Assembly: GCA_963575745.1 (NCBI GenBank)
Contig: CAUYUJ010021071.1
Coordinates: 1 to 64,000, forward strand
DNA from: Prorocentrum cordatum
Taxonomy: Eukaryota > Sar > Dinophyceae > Prorocentrales > Prorocentraceae
Length of the DNA: 64,000 nucleotides
Direction: 5' to 3'
Shown here: positions 46,401 to 56,915 of the stretch, in pieces
Layout: each line of letters opens with the position of its first letter
Numbering within the stretch: position 1 is the first letter of the stretch
Position numbers and translations under genes: made by a program
The notes under the pieces: generated by a model
The model's database searches: none
The model's input: only the letters and a program-made list of their open reading frames with translations
Told to the model about the DNA's origin: nothing

Positions 46401-47318
46401 TCTCTCGCCTCGCGTTCCCCATCCTCTTCTCTCCGGCGCCTTCTCTCCGCTGCGCTGTCTCTCCGCGTCGCCCCTCGGTCAGAGCAGCGCGCGCGTCTCG
46501 CCCTCTGGGACAGAGCGGTTATCGCAGGTGCCCCTACCGCGCGAACTGCAGTCGCGGGGCGCCGTCTTGGAGCATGCGAAGCACCGCGGCGCACCCGTGC
46601 AAGGGCGACGTGCACCTCGCCTCGGCGAAGCCGGCCCCCCCGCCGCGGGCGGCGCCGGCGGCCGGGGGGCCCGGGCAGCGACTGAGCTTGGAGCCGCAGT
46701 CGACCCCGCCCCCGCTGACGCCGCCGAAAACATCCCAATCGGGTTCCACTGCAATTCGCGTTCGGTAAGCTTGCGACGCAGCCTGTCCCGCGCGGCTCCC
46801 CGGCCCATCGCCGTCTGCGCGGCCTTCTCGGGCGTCGGCGACGACTTTCTCCTCGGAGCGCGCCTCGATGCGCCTCATCCCGGGCGCGTCGGACTTCGGA
46901 AGCGGAGCGAGCGCAGCTCGCACTCGCGGCGGCGCAATCTGCCTCGGACTGCCCAACGGCGGCAGCTGCCTCTGTGGCCGAGAGCGCATTCCAATCTTCT
47001 GCTGCCCGGAGCCCCCTGGGCCTCTTGCGACACGGTCTCGCGCCGAGCCTCGTCAGCCCCCCGGACGACGCCCCTGGCCTCTTCAGCAAGGTGCCGCCTC
47101 TGAAATTGCGCATGTCCTTCGGATGCGGAAATGGCCTCCAGCCTGTTGGCGAGCTCCCGCATCTCCGTAGTCATTGCCATGGCTTGCTCGACCAGCACCG
47201 CCTGCTGGCGTTCCTCAAGAAGTTCCATGGCGTTCATCATAGCCTCACGGCCCCGCTCCAGTTCAGGGACAGCGGCAGCCTGTTGCTGTAGCTCTGACCG
47301 TCGAAGATTATCGCGCAT
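43459..47318 (-). pseudogene. gag-like region upstream of integrase, degraded
   Basis: Minus-strand pieces with strong helix or coiled-coil character: 46875-47318 (ELERGREAMMNAMELLEERQ), 45940-46227 (Glu/Arg/Gln/Ala-rich), 45132-45638 (DELKDSGHFVRLDLMIASDL), 44755-45321 (EMENLSDYFRPAIQEHCYRQ) and 43459-44385 (HWQMALDEAVAVEQG). Position directly upstream of integrase on the same strand and helical content suit a Gag or capsid region. No CCHC zinc knuckle or protease D-T/S-G motif was found. Overlapping Arg-rich frames on the + strand are GC by-products. Confidence 0.42.
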
Positions 47319-47338
47319 CTCGGCTGTCTCTCTTTTTT

Positions 47339-47339
<1 letters not shown>

Positions 47340-47427
<88 letters not shown>
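47340..47427. repeat. CT microsatellite
   Basis: (CT)n with a few T insertions directly beyond the gag-like region's 5' end. Confidence 0.95.
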
Positions 47428-48899
47428 GCCTCCGCGATCTAGAGCCTCTTCTCCTCGGCCTCGCGCCACTCGTTCGCGCGCAAACGCGCGCGGCCATGCG
47501 ATGCTGGGGCGCAGCGCGTCGGGCATGAGAAGTTTCGGTTGCAGAGGCCGCGGAGATCCGAGCGCCCATGGCAGACCAGCTTCCTACGCTGGCCTAGCGC
47601 ACATGGACGCAGAGTCCCAGGAATCACGGTACATCGCGGCCGAAAGAGAGCACGCTTCGCGTCAACGCGCACGCTGAACGCACTCGACCGACCCGATTGG
47701 TTCGAGAAGTCGGACGCCTCCGAATGCAGCCTCGGGGCCGTCGGTCTACCCCTTTCCGAACCTCTCACGGGGAGAGCGGGCCCGTGGGTCAGGCGTCTCA
47801 GGCGTCGCGGTCGAAGGCCGATGGCCAGGCTGAACAGGAGGCGGGGGGGGGGCCGGGCGCGCGGCCGCAGGCCCCCCCCCCCGGAACGCGCGCGGGCCCG
47901 TCCTCGGAAATGCCGCCGGACCTCAAATGAGCGGCGGCGGCGCTGAGAGGCCGACCGTCTCGCGCCCCTGCTTGCAGGTGGCCCTGAATGGGCCGCCCGC
48001 GGGCCGGTCCTCCACGATCTCCTCGAGACCCCGTGCGAGCGAGCCGTCGGAAAGAATCGCAGCCCCCTCGCCGTCGCCGAGGGGCACCCGCGCGGGAAGT
48101 GGGCCATCGGCCAGCTTGCCAAGATAATCGATGCAACGGGCGTCAGCGGCAGACGGGCACTTTCATAGGCAATCGGTCTCGGCGCCGATTTGCAAGGGAA
48201 ATTGCCCTCTGACGCCGTGGATCCCACGTCCTGCTCGCCGTCCGAGAGGTCGATGGGGGCGCCGGGTTGGCCGGCGATTGGTAGCGGCATCTGCTCGCCA
48301 CGCTCGCGCCAGTCGGGCCCCTTTTTTCCGTCGGTGGCCTTCGGGGCGCCCGGGCGACGCTCGCAGCGAAAAATATCCCAGCTGACCTTTGGGCGGAGAA
48401 GTTGACTTTGCACCCTGGCATCGTCGGCGGGGGCGGCCCCAGGAACGCTCATACTTGAGCCGTGGTCATTTTTTCCCTCGTGTATCAGCTGCTGAGGGGG
48501 AAACGCCGGCGGCTTCGCAGTCGTCGATGATAGAGCATTCGGCTGATAACCAGCGTTCTGCCAAGTCTCCGTCGGGAGGGGGGCCGAGCTCTCGCAGCCC
48601 GGTTAAACTACAAACCGCGTCAATGTTGTTCATGGCGATCTTCTCCGTAATTGCGTCGTGCTCAGATCCGAGCGACGCGTCGGAGACGCGCTTATCCCTG
48701 CCGCGGCTCAGCGCGGCGTCGCGGCGTTACGCGGCGGCGAAGATCGCGCCACTCGGGGGGGGGGGGCTGGCCGGCTGGCGGCCGCGCGGGGCGGGCGGGC
48801 CGAACCACTTTTTGGCGATCAAACCAAGGCCAGCTTCGCTAAGTCATCGGTGTCTGGCGGCGGCGGGACAGCGATGCTGAGTCAATGCAGGGGCGTGAC
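47428..48899. other. GC-rich DNA, no gene recognised
   Basis: Long frames on both strands are Arg/Pro/Ala-rich and mutually overlapping. No domain or repeat family was recognised. It may contain the 5' untranslated region or LTR of the retroelement, but no repeated counterpart was found at its other end. Confidence 0.4.
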
Positions 48900-49165
48900 T
48901 AAATTAGCTTCATCATCGCCATCACCACCGTCATCCACAACATCAACATCGCCAGAATCGCAACGTCATCAGAACAGCCATCATCAGCATCAACAGCTGC
49001 AGCAGGAGCACCAGCACCAGCACCGACAGCATCAGCAGCAGCATCATCGCCATCACCATCATTATCACCATCACCGCCACCACCGCCGCCCCCATCGTCG
49101 TCAACATCAACATCAACAGCATCGTCATCATCATGACCCTCACCATCACCCCCATCACCGCCATC
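48900..49165. repeat. CAT/CAG/CAC triplet array
   Basis: Phased ATC, AGC and ACC triplets over about 260 bp; related in kind to 51290-52215. Confidence 0.85.
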
Positions 49166-49167
49166 AC

Positions 49168-49385
49168 CTCCTAGGCGCTCACGTCGGCCCCGCCCGCCGG
49201 CGCGCGAACGTCGTCTCCGCGTCGGCGGCGAGCAGCGCGGGGCCCTGAGGAAGACGCGCGCCACTGCTCCCCGGCACGCCGAATCGCAAAGCATATCGAC
49301 AGCGGTGACAACGTCTTGCAGCGGCGACGCCTGGCCACGCAGAGTCGATGGACTTTGGCACGCACGCAGTGACGCGACAAACCAC
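49168..49385 (-). repeat. duplicated segment 1 (partner 51066-51285)
   Basis: Shares with 51066-51285 the order TAGGCGCTCACGTCGGCCCC, GCGGGGCCCTGA, GACAGC, CTTCAGCGGCG-like and GCAGTGA blocks (about 70-75 percent by eye). Minus-strand translations of both keep ASLR-C-SPS, QASPL, RAP-C-PP and GRGRRERL. Each copy adjoins a CAT-type array. It could be a decayed duplicated exon or a dispersed repeat. Confidence 0.6.
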
Positions 49386-49849
49386 ACCATCGCCACTCCT
49401 CGATATTCGGGCCCCTCTGGGCAACGGGAACGGCGGAGGTCGAGCCATGCGACCGTCGCGTTCATCTTCGCCCGCGTCTTCCAAGGACGCGCCGCTGGCG
49501 GGCGCGGGCGGGCGGGCCACCGAATTTTGCGCCATCCGGAGTCCGAGCTATTCGTCGGGGAATCAAGGCGCCAGGCATTCTGCCCCCCGCCGCCGGCCCG
49601 CGGCCCGCAGCTCGGACGGCTGCGGTCTGCGTCCGAAACTGTTCCACGAAGCGCGTTCGCGGTTCCAGTCGCTGTCTACCGCCTTCTGTTCTCCCGCAGT
49701 TTTCAGGCGCGGTTGGCGGTATTGGGCGCGAGAAGCCACCTTGCAGGCGCGCTGTGAACGGCCACTTCTGCGCGCGCGTTGCCTCCGCCAGGCCCCGGCG
49801 CCACTGCTACGTTGGATCCCGCGGCGTATTCGCGCTCATCCTCGGCGCC
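49386..49849. other. GC-rich spacer
   Basis: No gene or repeat recognised between the duplicated segment and the 27-bp minisatellite. Confidence 0.4.
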
Positions 49850-51000
49850 GCGACGTCCGCCATCGGGGGGGCCTCCTTCGCGCGGATGTTCGCGGGGTTT
49901 CTCGCCGCGCCGGCGTTCGCGGGGGCCTTCCTCGCGCGGGCGCTGGCGATGGACTCCCGCGCGCGGGTGCTCGCGAGGGTCTTCTTCGCGCGGGCAGTCC
50001 TTGAGGCGTTCTTCTCGGGGGTGATCGCGGAGGTCTTCGTCGGGGGGTGCTTGCGGGCCTCTGCGAGCGGGCGCCGGCAGGCGCCTTCCTCGCGCGGGAA
50101 TTCGCTGATGCATTCTTCGCGCGGACGTCGCTCGCGCGAGGAGCGTTCGCAGAGGCTTTCATCGCGCTGGCGCACGCGGAGGCGACGCCGCCGCGACGGC
50201 CCGCGACGCCGCGACACCCGGGGCGCCGCTGCAACACTGTTCTCGCCGCGCCGCCGCCGGCGCGACACCTTCTTCGCATAGTCTGGGCGTTCGCGAGGGC
50301 CTTCTTCGCGCGGGCATTCGTCGTGGCCTTTTTCACAAAGGATGCTCGCGGAGGTCTTCGTCGGGAGGGCGATCGCGGGCCTCTTCTCGCATGCGCCAGC
50401 GGGGCCGCGTTCGCGAAATTGTTCGTGGCGATCTTTTTCGCGCGGCGCGCGTGGAGGTCGTCGTCGCGCTCGTGTTCGCGGAGGCCTTTTTCGCGCTGGT
50501 GCCGGCGGAAGTCTTCCTGATGTTGATTCTCGCGCGGGCCCTCGTCGCGCGGGCAATCGTTCGAGGGTTTCTTCAAGGGGGTGCTCGCGGAGGTCTTCGT
50601 CGGGCGGGTGCTCGTGGGCCTCTCCGACTGGCCGCCGGCGGGGGCCTTCCTCGTGGGTGTTCACGAAAGTTTTTTCCTAGCGCTGGTGCTCGTGGAGGCC
50701 TCCTTCGCGCCGGTGCTGGGAGGGCTTTCCTCATGCAGGTGCTCGTGGACGCTTCGTTCTAGATGGCAATCGCGGAGGTAAGATTTGCAACGGTGCTCGT
50801 GGAGGTATTATTCATGCAAGTGTTCGTAGAAGCCTTCTTCGCGCGGGCGGTCATGGTGGTCGTTTTCCCAACAGGCGCCCGTGGTGGTCTTCTTCACGCA
50901 GTTACTCGTGGAGGCATGATTCGTGGAGGGCTCGTGGAGGCCATCTTCAAGCGGGAGCCACGGGAGGTGATCTTCTTCGAGAAAGCTGCTCGCGGAGGTC
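49850..51000. repeat. 27-bp minisatellite, GC-rich version
   Basis: Degenerate units such as TGCTCGCGGAGGTCTTC followed by TTCGCGCGGG repeat every 27 bp through about 1.1 kb, with some indels (for example 50165-50280). The minus strand is open for 285 codons (49807-50664) with a 9-residue period of the type PREEGPREH. The unit appears related to that at 61040-62600. Confidence 0.82.
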
Positions 51001-51065
51001 TTCCAGATCGTCGACGCGCGAGTTGGCAACAGCGTCCTTCCTCCTTTGGGGTGGGACCCTCATCT

Positions 51066-51285
51066 TCTAGGCGCTCACGTCGGCCCCGCCCGCTGGCGTA
51101 CGCATGTCTCTGGAGCGGTGGTGCGCAGTGCGGGGCCCTGAAGAGGACGAGCGCCATCGCCCCCTGGCATGCTGCGACACTGCCGAAACGTGGAACACCG
51201 TCGACAGCAGCAACAATATCCTTCAGCGGCGAAGCCTGGTCAGGCGGAAACGACGGACTGTGGCATATACGCAGTGATGCAAATA
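51066..51285 (-). repeat. duplicated segment 2 (partner 49168-49385)
   Basis: See partner. Here the CAT-type array lies on the high-coordinate side (51290 on), whereas for segment 1 it lies on the low-coordinate side. Confidence 0.6.
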
Positions 51286-52215
51286 AACATATCATCAACA
51301 TCACCATCATCATCAGCAGCAGCATCAGCATCGGTATCATCATCAGCACCGTGATGACGACCATCAATATCATCATCATCGTTATCCGATCATCATCAGC
51401 ATCATCATCACCATCGGCATCATCAGCAAGATAATCCTCACCATCACTGCCATCAGCAGCATCCGCTTACGCATCAGCATCAACATCATGATTAGCATCC
51501 TGATGATGATCATCATTATCATCATCATCAACATCAACATCATCATCGTTAACACATCATCAGCAGCATCAGCATCACCATCGGCATCATCGGTATCATC
51601 GTCATCACCACTGCCATCAGCAAGATCATTAACCTCATCATCGGCATCAGCATACGCATCAACATCATCAGCGGCAGCACCACCACCAGCACAAGCATCA
51701 TCAGCAGCAGCATCGTCGTCATAGTCATCACCACCATCACTAGCATCAGCATCCACATCATCATCATCATCAACAACAGCATCATCATCAGCATCATCAT
51801 CGTCCTCATCCACCGTATCATCAACAGTATCGTCATCAGCATCAGGATCGTCAGCATCATTATACTCAGCATCATAGTCAGCATCATACTTATCATAATC
51901 GCCATCAACATAACCATCATAATCGTCAACAGCAGCACCACCATCATCATCATCATCAGCAGCAGCAGCATCGGCATCGTCATAATCACCATAGTCATCC
52001 ACAGCCTCTTCATTATCAGATTCATCGTCATCATCGTCATCAGCAGCATCACCATCATCATCAGCATAACCAGCAGCAGCATCATCAGCAGCAGCATCAG
52101 CACCAACACCATCACCACCACCATCATCATACGCATCATCATCATCGTCATCCACATCCTCATCATCATTAGCATCAGCATCATCATACTCATCAACATC
52201 ATCATTGTCATCATC
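51286..52215. repeat. degenerate CAT/CAG triplet array
   Basis: About 930 bp of ATC, AGC, GTC and ACC triplets. Acidic (Asp/Ala) minus-strand frames are artefacts of the repeat. Confidence 0.92.
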
Positions 52216-53317
52216 CTTCTCCATCTGCTGACGCTTACGCCGCGGGCGCTCTGAGTGTACACGTCACGCGGCCGTGAGGCCCGCCCTGACGGTCGTCGGG
52301 AGGGCCAGTAACCAGGCGCTACAGGTTCCTTTGTTTGGTCAGCGGCGAGGGCGAGCGCCAGCGCGGCCGAAAACACGGCGGGCCGCGCCGAGCAGGGGCA
52401 CACTAGACAAGCTGAAGAGAAGAGGGCGACCGCGGAGGGGAAGGAGGGGAGAGGCCTCAGGCGCAGAGAGTCTCCGCGACGAAGTGGGCCGCAAGCTATG
52501 CACGGGGGAGGAGTAGTGGGAGGGACGGCGCGGGGAGGTCCAGGACGAGAGGAGGGCGACCGAGGAGGGGAGGAGGTGGGGGTGCCTGGTGGCCGTCGGC
52601 GGGGGAGGCTTGGGCAAAGGTTCCCCGAGAAGGAGAAGGGGTTCGGCATCGTCGGGCCTGTCCCGGTCCCCGCGGGGGGAAAGCCTTGGCCCCGCTTGCC
52701 GACCTGGCACTCGAGGCGAGGGTATATGCCGTCTCCTCGAGCTTTCGCGGTATCCCTCTCGCCTCGAGGGTAGGCCCGCGGCGCTGAGGCGCCCTCGACC
52801 ATTGAGGACGGGATGGAAAACAGCGGGCCAGAAGTGCGAAAGGTGGCGAGCAAGAACGACAATGATGAACGACGAGAATACGAAGGAGGAGCGATCATTC
52901 AATGCTCGTTCTGGGGACCTTGCTGGAGGCACCCCCTCCACTCATGTTGTGGACGCCATGACAATGAACACTCTAACACTCCGATGATTGGTTTAAGAAT
53001 GTGTTCTAAAGTGTTTACAATTGTTTGTAACATGTTTAAACATTATTTGAATATGTTCTTATATGGTTCACACATTGATTGCATATTTATAGACATCTGG
53101 AAACTATTGGCAACATGCCTCCTCTCCATTCATCGCCTTCCACAACACTCATGCGTCAATGCTGCGTCGAACGTCCGTGGACGTCAGTCGAAATTGAGGC
53201 GAATTTGAATCGAACTTGGTTCGAACATGCAACTTGAGTCGAACAGATCCGTTGGGTGGGCCCTAGCAAGGTCCCCAAAATGAGAATCCAACGAAAACTG
53301 CGAGAAACAGGAGTCGC
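52216..53317. other. anonymous DNA
   Basis: GC-rich to 52950, then AT-richer (52960-53110). No domain, splice-linked exon or repeat recognised. Confidence 0.4.
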
Positions 53318-53524
53318 GGCGAGGTAGACTCGGGTTCAGGGGGACTCGGGTTCGCCTGACGGGGCCGTCAGAAAAAAAACGACGAGACCCAATCTGAAAT
53401 TTGACGCGAACTCCCGGTGCAAACATCCCACGACAACTAGACCGTCAAAACCAAAGACGGGCCCGTCAAAAAGCGTCGACAAAGCCGAGTTCTGGCGAAC
53501 TCGAGTCTTACGTTTCGCCCAAAG
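53318..53524 (+). mobile_element. MITE-like element, copy 1
   Basis: About 200 bp nearly identical (an estimated 90 percent) to 54662-54858: GACTCGGGTTC, CCTGACGGGGCCGTCAG, ACCCAATCTGAAATTTGACG, GCAAACATCCCA, CAACTAGACCGTCAAAACCA, GGGCCCGTCAAAAAGCGTCG, CTCGAGTCTTACG. The left terminus is mutated here (GTAGACTCGGGTT). Confidence 0.8.
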
Positions 53525-53724
53525 AGGTAGTCAGGAGCAGAACCAATGTGTTTCAGCGGGTCATTTGAAAGTGCTTCCCGCTTCCATCTGCAAGGACAAG
53601 CTAGAAAAGACAGAGGAACGCCGACCTCCAATCACTGAGGGAGGCGAGCGGATGGAAAAGAAATGGTCGTCTTCAACACAGTATAGCACTGAGGACAGCA
53701 CAACCAACCCCCACCCTCAGCCAG

Positions 53725-53852
53725 GACCCCCACTCCCGACGTGGTGATCCAGGGGGTCCTGGCTGGCGGTGGGGATGGTTTTTGCTACGGCAACAAAAGC
53801 ACCCTCACCCCCAGCCAGGACCCCCTGGATCACCACGTCGGGAATGGGGGTC
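53725..53852. repeat. 32-bp perfect hairpin arms
   Basis: Left arm 53735-53766 and right arm 53811-53842 are exact reverse complements (cores CCCGACGTGGTGATCC and GGATCACCACGTCGGG); with one mismatch the arms extend to 53725 and 53852. The loop is about 44 bp. Confidence 0.9.
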
Positions 53853-54224
53853 CCCATGCTGTGGCTGGGGGTGGGTCGTGCTGGCCTCAGGCGCGCCAAT
53901 CTGGGAGGAGCGACGAGGAAGAAGGAGCGAGGAGGGGGCGAGGAAGAGCGGGGAGCGAGGAGCGCAGAGGAGCGGCAGCGAGGGACGCGGCCCCCCATCC
54001 CGCGCCCCTCCAGGAGCGAGCGACTTGCAGCGGCCGCGGCGAAACGAAAGCCTCACGAACCGCCCAAAACCATCCGAAGCGTCGCCGCTCGGCGTCGAAG
54101 GCGCCGTCGTCGTCAATGAGAGAAGGGGGCCTGGTGAAAACGGGCCATGGTCCCAAGGGCTTCCCTGGGACTGGCTTCTCATCCCGAGCTCTTTTCTTCT
54201 GGCTCGGACAGACCTAGAATCGAG
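53853..54224. other. spacer, no gene recognised
   Basis: Purine-rich near 53880-53960; otherwise nothing recognised. Confidence 0.4.
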
Positions 54225-54345
54225 ATATATCCGTTCTGGAGCGTTCTGGGACGCTCTCAGAGCGTTCCAGAACACTCTAAAACGGCAACCCCGCCGATTT
54301 TCAGAGATATCCAAATTATCTGGGTCCGATGTTGTCTCGATTCTG
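54225..54345. repeat. GCGTTC hairpin repeat, copy 2
   Basis: GATATATCCGTTCTGGAGCG, GACGCTCTCAGAGCGTTCC and TTTTCAGAGATATCC blocks parallel 15145-15265. The GTTCTGG...CCAGAAC arms form a hairpin. Confidence 0.6.
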
Positions 54346-54661
54346 GCTTCGTCTTGCTGGCAGCCCTGGCGCCCCCCGGGATTGCCGCGGGAGCCTAGCA
54401 GCAGCGAAAGAGCTCAAGGACACCTTTGCTCCTGGAGCTCACCCCTTCATGGCGACTCTGCAAAGGTCGACCACCCCAGACCCCGCACCTCTCCTGGGTG
54501 CACTCTGGCCAGCATTGCGAAGGGAATACAACCACGGCGACGAGAAGACTCGCGGAGGCCCATGAGGGACCAAGAACAACCAACAACAGCAGAACTAACA
54601 ACACAATCTGCCCCCGAACCTCGCCGCCTATGGGATCCCACTTCTCCAGGATGAGGGGAAG

Positions 54662-54858
54662 ACGTAAGACTCGGGTTCGGGGGGCTCGGGTTGGCCTGAC
54701 GGGACCGTCAGAAAAATGGCGAGACCCAATCTGAAATTTGACGCGAACTCCCGCTGCAAACATCCCAAGACAACTAGACCGTCAAAACCAAAGACGGGCC
54801 CGTCAAAAAGCGTCGGCAAAGCCGAGCTCTGGCGGACTCGAGTCTTACGCTTCGCCGA
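54662..54858 (+). mobile_element. MITE-like element, copy 2
   Basis: Termini CGTAAGACTCG (54662-54672) and CGAGTCTTACG (about 54838-54848) are perfect 11-bp inverted repeats. It has internal palindromes (TGACGGGACCGTCA) and no coding capacity. It lies 1.3 kb from copy 1 in the same orientation. Confidence 0.8.
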
Positions 54859-55370
54859 CAAGATCCCGCTCCCGCAAAGGCCGCCCCCCCAACCCTTGAG
54901 CAGGGAACGACCGTCCCGGCATTGCTATAGGCCTACAACAACATGTTCTTAAGACCCATCCATGTCCAATTGACGGAAACAATGCTCCTAGACCATAAGC
55001 CCGATGTGATTAAACAAAACAGTCTCAGCCACAACTGTCCTACTAAGAACACTTCGTGCAAATCGCAGAAAGTTCTTAACACATTATTTGGTGGGCCTGT
55101 TGGCATGCCGAGACGCTTCGCCGCTGCTCGGGCCCACCCCCCGCCAAGCGTGGGCGACGTGCACGGCGGCCGGCCCAGAAACCGCCTCGCCGGTCAGCTC
55201 GTGCGTCGCCCTGCGCCGCCCCCACCAGGAGACCCCGCTCCTTCTGATCCATGAAGTCCGCGGCACTCCCTCTTTACCGTCACCACAATCCCTCTCTCAA
55301 TTCCTCCATCACTCCCTCGCTCCCTGGATACCTGCCACCTATAGGAGAACAAACAATGACATGGACATAA
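54859..55370. other. anonymous DNA
   Basis: No gene or repeat recognised between the MITE-like element and the fold-back. Confidence 0.4.
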
Positions 55371-55505
55371 CATCTCTGAGGTCCGCGCGGATTTCTCAGA
55401 TCGGTGCTGGACCCTCCTCCCGCGCGGAACGCGGCAGGAGCAACGCCAAAGACGCCGCCAGAGACGCCGCCAGAGACTCCAGCGCCGATGAGACATTCGC
55501 GAGGC
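55371..55505. mobile_element. GAGGTCCGCGCGG fold-back, copy 3
   Basis: CTCTGAGGTCCGCGCGGATT and TCAGATCGGTGCTGGACCCT at the left. The right arm has GACTCCAGCGCCGATGAGAC, its inverted partner. The centre contains GACGCCGCCAGA repeats. Confidence 0.7.
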
Positions 55506-55639
55506 GCTCCGAATTGGTATGTTTATGTCATTGCTTGATCCCCTACCCCCCCCTCCCAATTCCACCCCTCACACTCAGCATCTCAACCCTCCCTTTCCCC
55601 TATGCTTCCCCTCTCTCCCCCCCCTGCGGCGGCACCCCG

Positions 55640-55943
55640 CGCCGGACGGGAGGGAGGCGGTGGAGGAGGAAGGGGGAAGGGAGGGAGGGCGAGGAGGAGG
55701 AAGAGGCGATGGAAGAGAACGACGAAGGAGGGGCAGAGGAGGAGGAGGAGGAGGAGAAGCGGAGGAGAGCGACGAAAAAGGGGGAGAGGAGGAGGAGAAG
55801 GAGAAGGAGGAGGAGGAGGAGGAGGAAAACTCTTCCTGGAAGAGGGGGAAGAGGAGGAGGAGGAGGAGGAGGAGGAGGAGGACGAGAAGGGGGAGAGGGG
55901 GGAGGTAAAGAAGAAGGAGGAGGCGAACGGAGGAGCATGGGAG

Positions 55944-55975
<32 letters not shown>

Positions 55976-55995
55976 GGAGGAGGAGGAGGAGAAGA
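55640..55995. repeat. GGA/GAA purine tract
   Basis: About 350 bp almost only A and G on the + strand (mostly GGA triplets). It is a homopurine-homopyrimidine tract able to form triplex DNA. Confidence 0.9.
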
Positions 55996-56748
55996 ATAAC
56001 CACCTCGGGCGGCATCCCGCGCCCGCCGACGCTCGATCGTCTTCGCCCGCTGGCGGCGGCCGCCGTCAGAAGCATCGAGGATCGAGAATGGTTTCTGGGC
56101 GTCTCGAAGGGCCTCTCTGGGTGGGCCTCTGTGGGGCGCTCCCGCGGCCACGGCGAGGGCTGGATCAGCCCCCAGGCGCGCCCCTGGAGAGGTCGGGGGG
56201 TCGTCGTCGTGTCGCCGTGCGTCGTCGTCGTGGCCCGCAAATGTCTCGTCGGCGGTATCGGCGGCGGCAGCATGAAAGCCTCACCGGGGGCGCCGTGGGC
56301 GCTAACGCGCCCTTGGGACTGGGTCGTCAAAGTTCGTCATTGCGTCGTCGTCGACAGCGGCTCCGGAAGGGGTGGGGGTGAAGGTGGAGCTCCTCATCAC
56401 TTTTCGCACTCATCGCTACTCATCATGCCTCATCCTAAGTTGTCCTCCTCGTCCCTCCCCCCCATCCCCACCCGCCTGGGTCGATGGATCCATGGTTTGG
56501 CCACTGGCCGAGCCACCTTCCTCTCCCCTTCCAGCGTCCGCCCGTTTCCCCTGTCCCGCGCTGCTCCTCCTCATCCTCCGTCTTCAATTATCGACCTCGT
56601 CTTCCGCATTCTTCGTACATCCCTTTTATCCCTTCACCTCATAAATAAATCCTTCCTGCCACACCCCGAGATGTGTCAATAAGTCAATAAGGTTGGCAGG
56701 GCGTTCCGCCTGAGATTTCCTTACCGCCCATGACCCTGAAACGGAGAA
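55996..56748. other. anonymous DNA
   Basis: No recognised gene. Confidence 0.4.
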
Positions 56749-56915
56749 TTTGCAAAAACTTCATTCACGGGTGGAGGCCGGGCCATTTTCAAAACATGGC
56801 ACTCGCATTAGCGCCGCGCACCTCCCTCTTAAACGTTTGCAAACACTTCACTGATGGAGGGCGGGTCGTTCTCAAAATGCGGTTCTCGCCTGAGGGCCGC
56901 GCACATTCATCATAA
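56749..56915. repeat. two-copy 87-bp tandem duplication
   Basis: 56749-56835 and 56836-56915 share TTTGCAAA-ACTTCA, GGAGG-CGGG-C-TT, CTCAAAA and CCGCGCAC blocks; the copies are about 70 percent alike. Confidence 0.65.

Noticed and set aside
44256-47170. Long Arg/Pro/Ala-rich + strand frames opposite the gag-like region
   Set aside because: They are complements of GC-rich minus-strand coding sequence and have no recognisable domain or continuity.
26021-48899. Long terminal repeats bounding the Copia block
   Set aside because: Comparing 26.0-26.6 kb with 47.3-48.9 kb by eye gave no shared sequence. They may be lost or outside my reach; not claimed.
48389-50520. GC-rich frames at 48-50 kb resembling Ala/Val-rich membrane proteins
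   Set aside because: The apparent hydrophobic segments follow from the 27-bp minisatellite on the + strand and GC-rich composition.
51382-52224. Acidic Asp/Ala-rich minus-strand protein
   Set aside because: Translation of degenerate CAT/CAG triplets with no other coding evidence.
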